Assembly (NCBI RefSeq): GCF_032118995.1
Contig: NC_092652.1
Location: 23,859,044-23,923,043, forward strand
Direction: 5' to 3'
DNA: 64,000 nucleotides
DNA from: Asterias amurensis
Lineage: Eukaryota; Echinodermata; Asteroidea; Forcipulatida; Asteriidae
Below, piece by piece: positions 22,601-32,276 of this stretch. A program made the position numbers and the translations under genes. Under the pieces are notes generated by a model. The model was not told the DNA's origin. It was given only the letters and a program-made list of their open reading frames with translations, and searched no databases. The stretch's first letter is position 1. Each line of letters opens with the position of its first letter.

Positions 22601-23390
22601 ACTGTAAATGTGTAGGGCCTACACATGTAAATGGATGCTAGGTCAAAGGTACATCTGGCGGGATAGAGCCAGGTGCCAAAAGGCTGGTAAAATGGCGTTA
22701 TTCACGCGCCTCGAAGTGTGACCCATGTCATCGTCAACATCTGACGTCACACATCTAGGCTCGTGAATTGCTCCAGGATACCAGCCTTGAGCGTATGTCC
22801 GGATCCGTACAAAAGTACCTTTAATCTCACATTTCTCATGGAGACTCACTGTCAAGTCCTACGTACACGTAAATACACTTTCATGCATGTACATGTACTT
22901 GTACAATATTTACAAACATTGCACGCTGCGTGCAAAGGACGGAAAGTGCAGTTGACAAACATCACCTCTGACCAATCAAAACACAGACATAGAAAGCTAA
23001 AGTCACTGCACGTTTTAAACAAATGAAATCATTGGGCCCGTAAGTATCATAATCTTTTTGGATAAAGACAGGGTACCAGTCTACACCCATTGTTGTTTTG
23101 AGTTACCGTTTCCACTAAGGAACGGTTATCGCTTTTCTTTATTGTCAACAGAGGGCGCGATGCAAAGAGTACCGTTGTAAAGCCAAATTGAAAATCTGTA
23201 GTTGCAAATGAAACTGCGACTTTACTGTTGTTTGATAAATATTTGATTTCACGGGTAGTCCACAAATCTGTGAAAAGGTTATTTGGCAAAATATATGCAA
23301 ACATGTAACGTCCATAGGACCTGCAGAATTGCTCTACTTACCAGCAATGTTGAAAATGCTTAGCACCAGGACGAATAGTGGAAGCTTCAT
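10411..23390 (-). CDS. Gene 1: transmembrane mucin, EGF-SEA-EGF type (complete, nine exons)
   Basis: Exons 23342-23390, 20748-20786, 18530-19087, 17375-17515, 16236-16360, 14665-14854, 12511-12589, 11925-11968 and 10411-10613 join with consistent phases to 475 residues and a TAA stop. Order: signal peptide (1-17); Ser/Thr-rich mucin segment (about 18-215) with eight 13-residue repeats; six-Cys EGF (216-262); SEA domain (263-367) with an autoproteolysis motif G323-S-I-I-V; second EGF (368-408); transmembrane helix (about 425-449); 26-residue tail. Vertebrate membrane mucins MUC13 and MUC17 have the same order; their SEA domain self-cleaves and the halves stay associated. An apical, heavily glycosylated surface protein is therefore inferred. 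The block from EGF to EGF is duplicated from, or into, gene 2. The 5' UTR may be spliced: CTTTTCCTCCAG ends at about 23414. Confidence 0.85.
10662..11420. repeat. Two back-to-back family A MITEs in gene 1 intron 8
   Basis: Copies at about 10662-11036 and 11037-11420. Each runs between versions of GGTAATTGTCAAAGACC and ACCAATAGTGTCCACTG, the family A terminal inverted repeats, and they meet at CCTTTAAAGA. The first copy has more changes. Confidence 0.75.
11760..11776. repeat. Poly-G tract
   Basis: An uninterrupted run of about 17 G in gene 1 intron 8. Similar tracts occur at 968-978, 5550-5581, 10370-10382, 12845-12858 and 44883-44897. Assembly length error is likely at these runs. Confidence 0.8.
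11925..11968 (-). CDS. Gene 1 exon 8 (EGF domain 2, end)
   Basis: This 44-base exon (phase 2 in, 1 out) supplies NCTDGYTGSSC, with Cys 5 and 6 of the EGF and the usual G-Y/F-x-G turn. It matches gene 2 exon 43794-43837. Confidence 0.85.
11995..12312 (-). repeat. tRNA-derived SINE, internal deletion (gene 1 intron 7)
   Basis: It matches the SINE at 43930-44350, but about 110 bp between GGGACCA and GATCAGAAAC are missing, which removes the B box. It sits in the same intron position as the gene 2 copy, so the insertion predates the duplication of this block. Confidence 0.75.
12511..12589 (-). CDS. Gene 1 exon 7 (EGF domain 2, first part)
   Basis: This 79-base exon (phase 1 in, 2 out) encodes [17 protein letters not shown], carrying the first four Cys of an EGF domain. 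It is almost identical to gene 2 exon 44552-44630. The donor is GTAAGT. Confidence 0.85.
12800..14380. other. Gene 1 intron 6: mostly unassigned sequence
   Basis: The left end is homologous to gene 2 intron (12590-12860 to 44632-44900). The rest (12860-14540) is an insertion relative to gene 2. It includes CCTCTGAAGAAGGTCCGGATTGG at 13984, a stem of the CTGAAGA...CGAAA class, so it may be a retroelement fragment. No exon was found. Confidence 0.4.
14665..14854 (-). CDS. Gene 1 exon 6 (SEA domain, C-terminal half, cleavage site)
   Basis: This 190-base exon (phase 0 in, 1 out) encodes [24 protein letters not shown] fits the SEA autoproteolysis motif, in which the Gly-Ser bond breaks during folding. 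N-A-T and N-E-T sequons follow. The donor is GTATGC, and the same donor is kept in the gene 2 paralog at 45044. Confidence 0.87.
15255..15634. repeat. Family A MITE (full length) in gene 1 intron 5
   Basis: A 380-bp element flanked by TTAA on both sides (15251-15254, 15635-15638). Its terminal inverted repeats begin AGGCAGTGGACAC and end GTGTCCACTGCCT. The middle carries a perfect hairpin made of GATTTCGAGACCTCAAG and its inverse. The same insertion is present in gene 2 at about 45636-46017. Confidence 0.85.
15639..16013. repeat. Family D MITE in gene 1 intron 5
   Basis: Starts AGGATTTGGGTACTTTTTGT next to the TTAA shared with the preceding family A element and ends near TGACCCTTTAA. The inner halves are inverted. 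The orthologous copy in gene 2 is at 46021-46384. Confidence 0.75.
16236..16360 (-). CDS. Gene 1 exon 5 (SEA domain, N-terminal half)
   Basis: This 125-base exon (phase 1 in, 0 out) encodes the first SEA strand and helix: [17 protein letters not shown] and then a Cys-Cys pair at the exon end. It matches gene 2 exon 46992-47116 with a few substitutions. Confidence 0.85.
16478..16664. repeat. Family G fold-back element
   Basis: The termini read CCTTTTTCAAAACCACGGCTTCG and CTGAAGCCGTAGTTTCGAAAGGG, so they form an inverted repeat; the inside also pairs. Other copies are at 23914-24081 and 47238-47400, with a partial one entering at 63950. Confidence 0.7.
16706..16956. repeat. Family F fold-back element
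   Basis: Begins GGGCCCAATTTCATAG and ends in the inverse near GAAATTAGGCC, with repeated GCTTAC/GTAAGC inside. Related copies are at 28855-29105, 49980-50227, 53920-54167, 58180-58374 and 60138-60391. Confidence 0.65.
17375..17515 (-). CDS. Gene 1 exon 4 (EGF domain 1)
   Basis: This 141-base phase 1-1 exon starts [10 protein letters not shown] and contains six Cys in EGF order with a tight C-E-G-C pair. It has an N-A-T and an N-G-T sequon. It is nearly the same as gene 2 exon 49176-49316. The donor is GTAAGT. Confidence 0.88.
17704..18080. repeat. Family A subtype in gene 1 intron 3
   Basis: The element is flanked by TTAA on both sides. Its termini are AGGGAAGGTACACGTACGG and the inverse, while the inside matches family A (ACATTGTGAGAAACGGCTTCC, GCAACTTCGATAACCGATTG). 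It is a subfamily with changed terminal repeats. Confidence 0.7.
18530..19087 (-). CDS. Gene 1 exon 3 (mucin tandem-repeat exon)
   Basis: This 558-base phase 1-1 exon encodes about 185 residues, mostly Thr, with Ser, Val, Asp and Ala. Its core is a run of about eight repeats of TAMPVDENATTTT; one unit is shorter by one residue and starts P. Each repeat offers dense Thr for O-glycans plus one N-A-T (or N-S-T) sequon for an N-glycan. The flanks are also Ser/Thr-rich. The acceptor is GCTCTAG and the donor GTAAGC. This exon supplies the mucin character of the protein and has no counterpart in the visible part of gene 2. Confidence 0.85.
18595..18920. repeat. Coding minisatellite, 39-bp period
   Basis: About eight copies of a 39-bp unit (one of 36 bp) inside gene 1 exon 3, each containing GCGTTCTCATCTACCGGCAT on the plus strand. 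The period is a multiple of three, so changes in copy number keep the reading frame. Differences between units are mostly single bases. Confidence 0.9.
19100..20740. other. Gene 1 intron 2: unassigned, partly GC-rich
   Basis: An inverted pair around 19140-19260 (CCACCACTTTTCC and GAAAAGTGGTGGCGTG) looks like a fold-back element; a related piece lies at 5135-5160. The GC-rich stretch 19540-20200 has open frames but no recognisable domain and no splice-compatible exon, and is probably an old transposon. Confidence 0.4.
20748..20786 (-). CDS. Gene 1 exon 2 (mini-exon)
   Basis: This 39-base phase 1-1 exon encodes ENIASTTQEMSTT with the split codon. It carries an NIA/ST-rich mature N-terminus. 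The acceptor is TGATACTCAG and the donor GTAGGC. It is short, but the phase fits both neighbours. Confidence 0.65.
20960..21326. repeat. Family C MITE in gene 1 intron 1
   Basis: The terminal inverted repeats are AGGGACACGTTGCCTTGGATCGG and its inverse. The centre is a palindrome around GAGTCAAAATTTTGACTC. It matches copies at 35610-35989, 36177-36553 and 40779-41161. Confidence 0.75.
21424..21980. repeat. Two partial family A copies
   Basis: The first starts CTTTAAAGGCAGT and ends near the ACCTGGACACG at 21704; the second follows and ends at AGTGTCAGTGCC. Both lack parts of the inside. Confidence 0.6.
22299..22466. repeat. Family E palindromic element
   Basis: The outer arms GGGGTGGATTTCA and TGAAATCCACCCC form a near-perfect inverted repeat. 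The inside is built from many TAGGACTAGTCCTA-type units in alternating direction. Relatives lie at 2530-2695 and 30178-30346. Confidence 0.75.
23342..23390 (-). CDS. Gene 1 exon 1 (signal peptide)
   Basis: The ATG at 23390-23388 (context CCAAGATGAAG) starts MKLPLFVLVLSIFNIA, a typical signal peptide. The exon ends in phase 1 at a GTAAGT donor. A pyrimidine-rich acceptor 24 bases upstream suggests that a 5' UTR intron precedes it. Confidence 0.85.
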
Positions 23391-25797
23391 CTTGGAGGGT
23401 TATCAAACAAAATCTGGAGGAAAAGACAGGAACAAGTGTTTTTGTACTGTTTTATTTTAAATCTTGAAGTGCTATATTCGTATACAATGATGGTTTGTCT
23501 CTCAGGGGTTGCCAGCATGGGAGGGAAACCCCCAAATTGAGAAAACAAACAATCATGTGACTGAAAACCCAATCCATATTCAAGGCTCAAGGTTTGAGGT
23601 TGGATTCGAACCGGGGTTCACAGTAGAGGTGAAAAGCGGGGAAAGAAACCAGCGATGAACCAACCTGATGCCCCATAACTTAAACGTAAATGTTAAAAAC
23701 ACAAGAACTAAAGAATCACAAGTGTAGTTTGAAGTGGCTCAATGTAAAGCCACATACTCAAACTTTCCAGTGTTGTTCTGTATTCGTTTTCTTTATTTAC
23801 ATTCTGTTACTGTAGGCCTAATCCTGTGACAAAATATATGGAAGAATGTGACAAAAAACCGTCGCCAATATGATTTTTTGTCTGTTAAAATCTTCAGGGA
23901 GGCTACATATAGGCCCTTTTCGAAACCACGGCTTCGGCTTTGGATTTGGCTCAGGCTAGCCTGGCCCTGCGGTTGTTTTGAAATATGCGCGTGCTTTGCG
24001 TACATGCTCAGGGCTTCAGACAAGAGGACGGAGCCTGAAGCCGAATCAAAAGCCAAAGCCGTAGTTTCGAAAAAGGACCATAAAAATATAGTCTCTTTTC
24101 TTTGATAACAAAATTAGCTATTACATTTCTATAAAAATGAGGAATAAAATATTAATGTCCACTGTAGAAACTCTCAGTCAGGATTGACACGTATTCTAGG
24201 TCCTATTTCCAGGGAGTCTGATCCAAAAGTGGTTTTAAATAAAGTGATTTTAACCCGGATTCTTGTCATTTCTCACCGTTTAGATTCTGGGTCAAATTAT
24301 TTACCCAGAAACGGGGCAAGTCCAACAGGACCCAGTTGTTTGAGAGGAGGCCTATTTGCTGTTTAAATAAATAAAAATAATAAATAAATCTATCAACAAA
24401 AACAGGAATTCATTTCGCTCGATTTACAGGTTCCGTGAATAGCATCCACTTTTTTATTTTTTACGGACAGGTAAAATTAAACTGAATTAGCCTGTTTTTC
24501 TGAGAACTGACAAAAGAAATGTGCTTTGGCGACACCAATACCACAGTCGCCCACCCTTTCATATATGCCAATAACCCTTGTCGGAATTATATAGCTGAGT
24601 TATGTTTTTGTATTTGAACCATAGCCCGTTACTGTTTACTGTGAATACCGAAACGGTCTGCCAGTTCTGAAAAATGGAATTCACTTGTTACTGGAAGTCG
24701 GAATAACCAAATGGAAATTATTAGCATAACAGTGGGGCAAGTATGTGCTAAAGTGAATGGCTGGTATGAGTGAACAATTAATCACAGTATAGCGTGCCGT
24801 GGTGCCCGTTGCTATGGCGACGGATGAACTGTTGCTAAAACAACTCTGAAAACATCTCAAAACGAACCCCTGTTGCTAAGAGGTATGTTCCTGACATTGT
24901 GAACATCTGGGTCGTGTTACAAACCCACCTGCCATGTTGTGTATGTTTTAACAGTTATTCCTGTTAATATCATTTTCTTATAGAAGCATATTATTGTAAG
25001 AATGCGTCAAATTTTGGCCTGCGGGCTACGAATTGTGTTTGTTTTTTTATAAAATATCAAACATCAGCAACGACAACGACAATGACAATTTCGGAAACTT
25101 TAACAAGCCTTAATAATTTTATTTTCCTTAAATTTTCACAAGGGTCGTTTTTTAACTACAACAGTGTCTGTTGAAATCTACAGGATTTCAGCGTTTTTTT
25201 TTACTATCTTTAAACTTATCTGTGATGAGTCAAACATCCGAAGGAGTTAGAGCGATGCAAGGTTTTGTAACTTTGGAATATTCGGTTGCCAACTAACAAA
25301 CAAATTTCGTTTGTAAATATTATTGGTTGTTGACAAAATATTTACTCTCGATGGCAACAGTTACCCGCAGTGATCAGTGGCAGGTTCAACGACAAAGAGG
25401 TCGTCATGCTTTTGTCAAAAGTGACAAAGTGGGACAGGGCAACAACAAAAAACAGACCTTGAATAGAATCAAACATTTTTGGGACAGTGTTTCTTGATAA
25501 TGAACATTGTAAATGATTTTAATGGGGAAGATGTAAGTCTGGTTGTCACTCTTTAAACTTATTACAATAAAAAAAAACTTTGGTTGGAAGCCTACAGCTT
25601 CGATATGAAGCATTTTGAGTTTCACGAAAATGGGGATATGTTTTTTTATTTTCTTTTTTCTAATAATTTTTTATGACCCAAATTTTTTATCTGATAAGCG
25701 TTACCGTGCGTTTCTCAGATTGTGTATTCTTGTTATGAATGACATTTTTATATGTTAGTTTTGTTTGATTATATACATCTACATTTATGTAGGATTA
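23391..25797. other. Upstream region of gene 1, no gene seen
   Basis: It should hold the promoter and a possible 5' UTR exon of gene 1. It also contains a family G element (23914-24081) and repeat H (24180-24330). The rest is AT-rich with no splice-compatible exon. Confidence 0.45.
23914..24081. repeat. Family G fold-back element
   Basis: Starts GGCCCTTTTCGAAACCACGG and ends in the inverse CCGTAGTTTCGAAAAAGG. The central part holds GGCTTCAGACAAGAGGACGG. Confidence 0.7.
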
Positions 25798-25798
25798 A

Positions 25799-26146
25799 AG
25801 CCATTGGACACTTTCGGTAAACAGTATTGTCCAAGGCCCACACTTCGTGTATCACAACTTCTATATAAAATAACAAACCTGTGAAAACTTAGGTTCAATC
25901 GGTCATCGGAGTCGGGAGAAAGTTACGGGAAAACCTACTCTTGTTTCCGCACGTTTCGCCGTGTCATGACATGTGTTTAAAATAAATCCGGAATTCACGC
26001 TATCGAAAATTGATATTGTTTTAATGTTTTCTCAAAAGGTAAGGCATTTCATGGAATAATATTTCACCATTACCATCTGTAAACCCTGTAAGTTATTTGT
26101 AAATCTGTGAACTTTTTTGTTTGTTTTCTGTACCGAAAGTGTATAT
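25799..26146. repeat. Family B MITE
   Basis: Follows TTAA at 25795-25798 and starts AGCCATTGGACACTTTCGG. The right end is diverged (ACCGAAAGTGTATATTAA). Confidence 0.65.
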
Positions 26147-26198
26147 TAAAACAATTGAACGGTTCCAAAAACCAAAGAACTGGCATACTTTTTCTTTA

Positions 26199-26556
26199 AA
26201 GACACTGGACACTATTGGTAATTGTCAAATACTAGTCTTCACAGTTGATGTATCTCAACAAATGCATAAAATAACAAACCTGCGAAAATTTGAGATCAAT
26301 TGGTCGTCAAAGTTGCGAGTTACCAATGATAGAAAAAATCACCTTGTGTGCTTTCAGATGCTTGATTTCGAGACCTCAAAATATTCTAAATCTGCGGTCT
26401 CGAAATAAAATTCGCGGAAAATTACTTCTTTCCTTCACTTCAGAGGGAGCCGTTTTTCACAATGTTTTATACTGTCAACCTCTCCCCATTACTCGTTACC
26501 AAGTAAGGTTTTATGCTCATAATTATCTTGAGTAATTACCAATAGTGGTAATTGCA
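26199..26556. repeat. Family A MITE
   Basis: Starts AGACACTGGACACTATTGG and contains the GATTTCGAGACC hairpin arm. The right end is diverged (GTGGTAATTGCATTTAAAG). Its right half is also the left end of the tandem duplication starting at 26461. Confidence 0.7.
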
Positions 26557-27480
26557 TTTAAAGCGTGCCGACATGAGTAACAATCGAATACCAGATCCAA
26601 TTTAACTGACCATGCAATAAAATAATAATTTGAGTAAATTCGTATTTTTTTATATAATTCGGGCCGAAACATCAAGCAGAGAATACCTTCACTCGGTAGA
26701 AATTGCCACTTAAGTTTTACGTGTACAGTTTCGGGAAAATCAACCCGTTTGCTCCCACCCCTCCTTAAAGGGTTTAGGTACTTTTTGTTCGACTCAAAAC
26801 ACAATGTCCACAGATTCACATTAAATTTATACAGTTTGAGGATTATGATTGTAGAAAGCTTCCCTTAAAATATTACTTGCTGAGTTGGTGTAGTTTTTGA
26901 GAAAATATTACCAAAACTGGTAAAATTAAGTATGTAAACTGCGTCAACCATGGTATTTGTGATAGTGTAAAAACAGTTTTGTTTCGTAATCAGTTTCTTG
27001 AATGTGATGGCCTTGATACTCTCGTTTCTGCTACTCAGATCGTTCTGACAATCCCTTTGTTTCATACTTTGTCAGGATGATCTGGGGGTCGTCCGAGAGT
27101 GTCAGGGTTATCCTGTTTCTTTATTTTCGTGTTTATGTCCCTTATTTTGTACTTTTGATATAATTTTTGTAAATCTGTTTATCTTCTCAATTTTTGGAGG
27201 TTTTGAGGAAATAAATAAATAAATAAACATTACGTTTTACATGCTAAAACCGACCGAAAAATATTTCGTGTCATTGTTTTACTCATTAAAAAACAACAAA
27301 ACAACTACAACATGCATATGTATTCGAATAATGTAGTTATGTACAAATATTTATCAGTTTTTATGACCCAAAAATTTGAACCTGAGAAGCAGCAACACTT
27401 TGAACATTGTGTATAGACAAATCCAGGCGTGCAAGTCCTAGGCGCCGCCGTGGGCGCCGCGCACCACTGGGGCCAATTTC
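26461..27480. repeat. Tandem duplication, copy 1
   Basis: About 1020 bp from AATGTTTTATACTGTCAACC to CACCACTGGGGCCAATTTC. It is repeated directly as copy 2. It contains a family D element and an embedded sequence ending in (AAAT)n. It lacks the family B insertion and so shows the empty site CCTCCTTAAAGGGTTT at about 26762. Confidence 0.85.
26769..27300. repeat. Family D element interrupted by a poly-A-tailed insertion
   Basis: Family D sequence (AGGGTTTAGGTACTTTTTGT) is broken at about 26920. It resumes at ACGTTTTACATGCTAAAA after a segment ending GAGGAAATAAATAAATAAAT. That tail suggests a non-LTR retrotransposon fragment. Copy 2 repeats this at 28153-28690. Confidence 0.55.
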
Positions 27481-28861
27481 AATGTTTTATACTGTCAACC
27501 TCTCCCCATTACTCGTTACCAAGTAAGGTTTTATGCTCATAGTTATCTTGAGTTATTACAAATAGTGGTAATTGCATTTAAAGCATGCCGACATGAGTAA
27601 CAATCGAATACCAGATCCAATTTAACTGACCATGCAATAAAATAATAATTTGAGTAACTTCGTAATTTTTTTGATAATTCGGGCACAAACATCAAGCAGA
27701 GAATACCTTCACTCTGTAGAAATTGCCACTTAAGTTTTACAGTTTCTGGAAAATCAACCCGTTTGCTCCCATCCCTCCTTAAAGCCATTATACCCTTTCG
27801 GTACAGGAACAAAAAAAAAAGTTCACAGATTTACAAATAATTTACAGGGTTTACAGAAGGTAATGGTGAAAGACTTCTCTTAAAATATTGTTCCATGAAA
27901 TGCTTTACTTTTTGAGAAAACATTAAAACAATATAAATTCTCGTTAGCGAGAATTACGGATTTATTTTAAACACATGTCATGACACGGCAAAACGCGCGG
28001 AAACAAGAATTGGTTTTCCCGTTATTTTCTCCCGACTCCGATGACCGATTGAACCTAAATTCTCACAGGTTTGTTATTTTATATATTAGTTGTAATACAC
28101 GAAGTGTCAGACTTGGACAATACTGTTTACCGAAAGTGTATAATGGCTTTAAAGGGTTTAGGTACTTTTTGTACGACTCAAAACACAATGTCCACAGATT
28201 CACATTAAATTTATACAGTTTGAGGATAATGATTGTAGAAAGCTTCTCTTAAAATATTACTTGCTGAGTTGGTGTAGTTTTTGAGAAAATATTACCAAAA
28301 CTGGTAATATTAAGTATGTAAACAGCGTCAACCATGGTATTTGTGATAGGGTAAAAACAGTTTTGTTTCGTAATCAGTTTCTTGAATGTGATGACCTTGA
28401 TACTCTCGGTCTGCTACTCAGATCTTTCTGACAATCCCTTTGTTTCATACTTTTTCAGGATGGTCTGGGGGTCGTCCGAGAGTGTCAGGGTTATCCCGTT
28501 TCTTTATTTTCTTGTTTATGTCCCTTATTTTGTATTTTTGATGTAATTTTTGTAAATCTGTTTATCTTCTCCATTTTTTGAGGTTTTGAGGAAATAAATA
28601 AATAAATAAACATTACGTTTTACATGCTAAAACCGACCGAAAAATATTTCGTGTCATTGTTTTACTCATTAAAAAAACAACAAAACAACTACAACATGCA
28701 TATGTATTCGAATAATGTAGTTATGTACAAATATTTATCAGTTTTTATGACCCAAAAATTTGAATCTGAGAAGCAGTAACACTTCGAACATTGTGTATAG
28801 ACAAATCCAGGCGTGCAAGTCCTAGGCGCCGCCATGGGCGCCGCGCACCACTGGGACCAAT
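27481..28861. repeat. Tandem duplication, copy 2 (with family B insertion)
   Basis: Repeats copy 1 at high identity, including the 5' family A half, family D element, LINE-like tail and CCTAGGCGCCGCC end. It is longer by about 370 bp because of the family B element at 27783-28148. Copy 2 then continues into a family F element that is cut in copy 1. Confidence 0.85.
27783..28148. repeat. Family B MITE inserted after tandem duplication
   Basis: 366 bp with termini AGCCATTATACCC and TGTATAATGGCT, between TTAA at 27779-27782 and 28149-28152. Copy 1 of the duplication has a single TTAA at 26765-26768, so this is a filled/empty site pair showing TTAA duplication. Confidence 0.9.
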
Positions 28862-29105
28862 TTCATAGAGCTGCTTAAGCAAAAAATTTGCTTAAGCACG
28901 AAAATAGCTCGCTTATTTTACACATGTTACTGGCCCAAATTTCATGCCGAATATATTGCTTGTGGCTGGTATTTAGTTTTTGTTTAATCGGCATAACAAT
29001 TGAGTTGAGTCTTGTCCAATAATTTGATTTTACTAAGCAAGGATTCTTTTGCTTAAGCAAAATTTTGTGCCTATTATTTAAGCAGCTCTATGACATTTGG
29101 GCCTG
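28855..29105. repeat. Family F fold-back element
   Basis: Starts GGGACCAATTTCATAGAGCTGC and ends in the inverse GCAGCTCTATGACATTTGGGCC. GCTTAAGCA motifs lie inside. Confidence 0.7.
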
Positions 29106-29802
29106 CTGTGGTGTACTTGTGCTTAATTTTGTGCACAAAGACACGAGAAAATCGTTTCCCTTTTCACTTTTTATGGAAATTTAATATCTTCTTCGACAAT
29201 AATATATGCGATTTCTCTGACATGGCTGCATGATATGACGATTTACTACATTCTTGATAAAACAAATTAAATTAAGCACAGAGTAAAATACTGAAATTCT
29301 GACAAAATGCTCTGCCGATGATGTCTAATGCAGTTTCCGCGTCTTTTTTCCCTAACTCACCTAAGATAAGCACCGTTTTCAAGATGAATCGGTTTCTGTT
29401 TAGTTGCAAATATTTGTGGTCAATGATCTACATTAGTATATCATGATGTCCTGTCAAGGAAATTGTGTTATTCGTTGAGGAAAACATTTAATTTTCAAAA
29501 AGAGTGAAAATGAACATGATTTTCTTATGTCTTTGTGCACTGTACACCTCAGCAATGGCACGCGGTGCTCAACACTTGTGCGCCCGGTGCGTACGGATCG
29601 TTCTATTCCTATCGGGGTAATTATTTTTCCTGCATGCACATTATTCGTTCCGGATTTTCTGCGACATCTCAAAAACGCGACCATCTTTTGAAATGAAATG
29701 TTCACATGTTTAGTTTTCTTGTACACACCTACAATTATAGGCCTGATCGGATAAAAACAATCGAACGGTTAAAAAAAAAACAAAAAAACAAGGTATACTT
29801 TG

Positions 29803-30180
29803 CCTTTGAAGGCACTGGGCACATTTGGCAATGACTCGAAATTATTGTTAGTATTATAAAAACTTACTTATGAACGAGCAATGGAGAGCTGCTGATAGTA
29901 TAAAACATTGTGAGAATCGGCTTCCTCTGAAAAAAACATTCTTATGAGAAAGAGGTAATTTTCCCTCAAATATTAAAAGACTTCAAGCCTGAAGTTTTTT
30001 TTAGGCATCTGAATGCACACAAATTTGTGCAACAATGTTTTTTTTTTCTTTCATTTACTTTATTGTAACATCGATGACCAATCAAGGCCAAATTTTCACA
30101 GGTTTGTTATTTGATGCATGTTGGGATACACCAAGCGAGAATACTGGTCTTTGACAAGAATACCGAAGGTGTCCTGCAGC
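29803..30180. repeat. Family A MITE
   Basis: Starts AAGGCACTGGGCACATTTGG and contains ACATTGTGAGAATCGGCTTCC. Ends near ACCGAAGGTGTCC, directly next to a family E element. Confidence 0.65.
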
Positions 30181-30346
30181 CGATTTCACGAAACGCTAGG
30201 ATGATTCCTAACTCGATTTAGGATGAGTAACCCGTCCTAACTTAGGATTGGTTCAATGCTTCCTACGTATTTGTATACGGAACTTTACTCGTCCTAAGTC
30301 CTAAGATTAATCCTAAGTTAGGAAGAGTTTGGTGAAATCGACGGCT
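30178..30346. repeat. Family E palindromic element
   Basis: The arms are GCCGATTTCACGAAAC and GTTTGGTGAAATCGACGGC. CCTAACTTAGGA-type units lie inside in both directions. Confidence 0.7.
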
Positions 30347-31461
30347 GTGCCTTCAAGGCGTGGTCGCATCAGTTTAAGGATATTAAGCGAGTTTATTACT
30401 TTTTTTCAACCGTTACATCCCTATGACGGAGTGTGGGACGGGACGACCAGTCCGACCAAATTGATAGGAGCGTGGATCTATATGGTTCACAGGAAACTAA
30501 CAACCGCTGCCTTGTCAAGCATGACAGTACGCATTACATTTATTCTTTCTCCGAAATGGGTTTTGAAATAGTTTTAAAGTTTCTCCGATAATTTATCGTG
30601 ATTAATGGAAGGCTCATGCTCTCTAAATGAAAGAGAGTGAAAACCCAGTGTCTTTACATTTCTAGTTGTCCTTCAAATGGCTCTTTGAAAAGAGTGGTGG
30701 ATATTTCACTCTTTTAGAGGGGTTTCACTCCAGCACAGCCAGATATTACAATTTTTCCGGAGGGAGGTAAAACGGAGGGCCCGGAGGAAAAAACCTTGCG
30801 GCATCATAGTCGGGAATCGAACGAGGACCACAGTGCTAGAAGTAGTTGTTTACAAAATAAAATTTACTTTTGTAAATGTGTGGTTGCGTGTGATCGACGA
30901 CACTCCGGAGCGAATAGTGTCCACATATGAGGAATAATCCATAAAGGAACACATAATCTGAGTTGAAGCGTTATCGCCGCGGTCCATGGGGATAAAAACT
31001 TGTGTCTTTTTTCATAACCGTAGAACTTCGAAGTGAAAATGTTTCTCAGAATGCATTATACTATCTAAAGCTACCATTAAGTTTCAGAATCATTACCAAA
31101 CGTGTACCCGGCAACGGTCGTGTACTCGTGTTTAAGACCGGTTGTCAAACCCTTTTCGTTTGTGGTTGTGCCTGCTTATGCAACGGCATGTGCAACGGAC
31201 AAAAACTCTGGTGTTTCTAATCAGGTTCGAATCCCGGTCTTGACACTTGCGTCCTTGAGCAGGAATGCTTTGTACTTCGGGTGAGATTGACAGCCGTATA
31301 AGGGGGTTGACCCATTTCTAGTTTTAGATGAACCGGAAAATGGCTAAACAAAATTTGACGTTTTGAGTCAAATTCTGATTCAGATCTAAACTGACCCGGG
31401 ATTGAGTCAGGCCCACAGGGAGCCGGAATCCGGAACAATTCTGACCCGGACTTGTTTGAGC

Positions 31462-31790
31462 AAAGGCACTGGATACGTTTGAATTTTCAAAGACCAGTCT
31501 TCCCACTTGGTGTGTTCGAACATATGCATAAAATAAACAAAACTGTGAAGATTTGGGCTTAACTGATCATCAAAGTGCAAGAGAATAATGAAAGAAAAAA
31601 CACCCTTGGTGCATTCTACTTAAGTGTTTTCAGATGCATAATAAAAGGCTTAAACTATGTTACTTCAGAGGGACCCGTTTCTCGCAAAGTTTTATACTAT
31701 CAACATCGCTCCTATGCTCGTTACATAAGTAAGTTGTTATACTAACAATTATTTTGAGTAATTATCAACATATAGTGTCCAGTGTCTTTA
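31462..31790. repeat. Family A MITE, internally deleted
   Basis: Starts AAAGGCACTGGATACG and ends TAGTGTCCAGTGTCTTTAAAG. The inside keeps AGTCTTCCCACTTGGTGTG and GACCCGTTTCTCGCAAAG. Confidence 0.65.
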
Positions 31791-32276
31791 AAGCCGTTGA
31801 GCAAAACATGTATTAACGGTAAATATATTTTATTGCTGAGCGAAATTTTTGGTGCGAATTATCAGCTTTGAGAAATAATAACAAAGCCTCCATGTTTTGT
31901 GACTAACTGTGTACAAAAAAAGGAAAGGAACTTAGTATAACGGATACAAGGTTTGCAAGCATTGAGTTTGGCATGAATGTAGGTTGGATCAGAGGTTTCT
32001 TTCCTAGTCTTTCACCTATTATATGTCAATCCCGTTTCAAATTCCGGACCGGACCTCTGCATTTGGATCGGGTCTTCAGTCCCTTATTGGTTGGGTTTTC
32101 CTATATTTTGATGTTCTCGTAATTCGGAAACTGACATCCCTTCACCGTCTTCTCTAAACATAGGTGTCTTCACGGGTATCAGGTTTCAACAGTGCTTGAG
32201 GGCCCGTTGTTTCATTAACCATGTAGTTATAATACTAACAAATTAATAATGATTGCTATCAATAACTATTGTTTAA

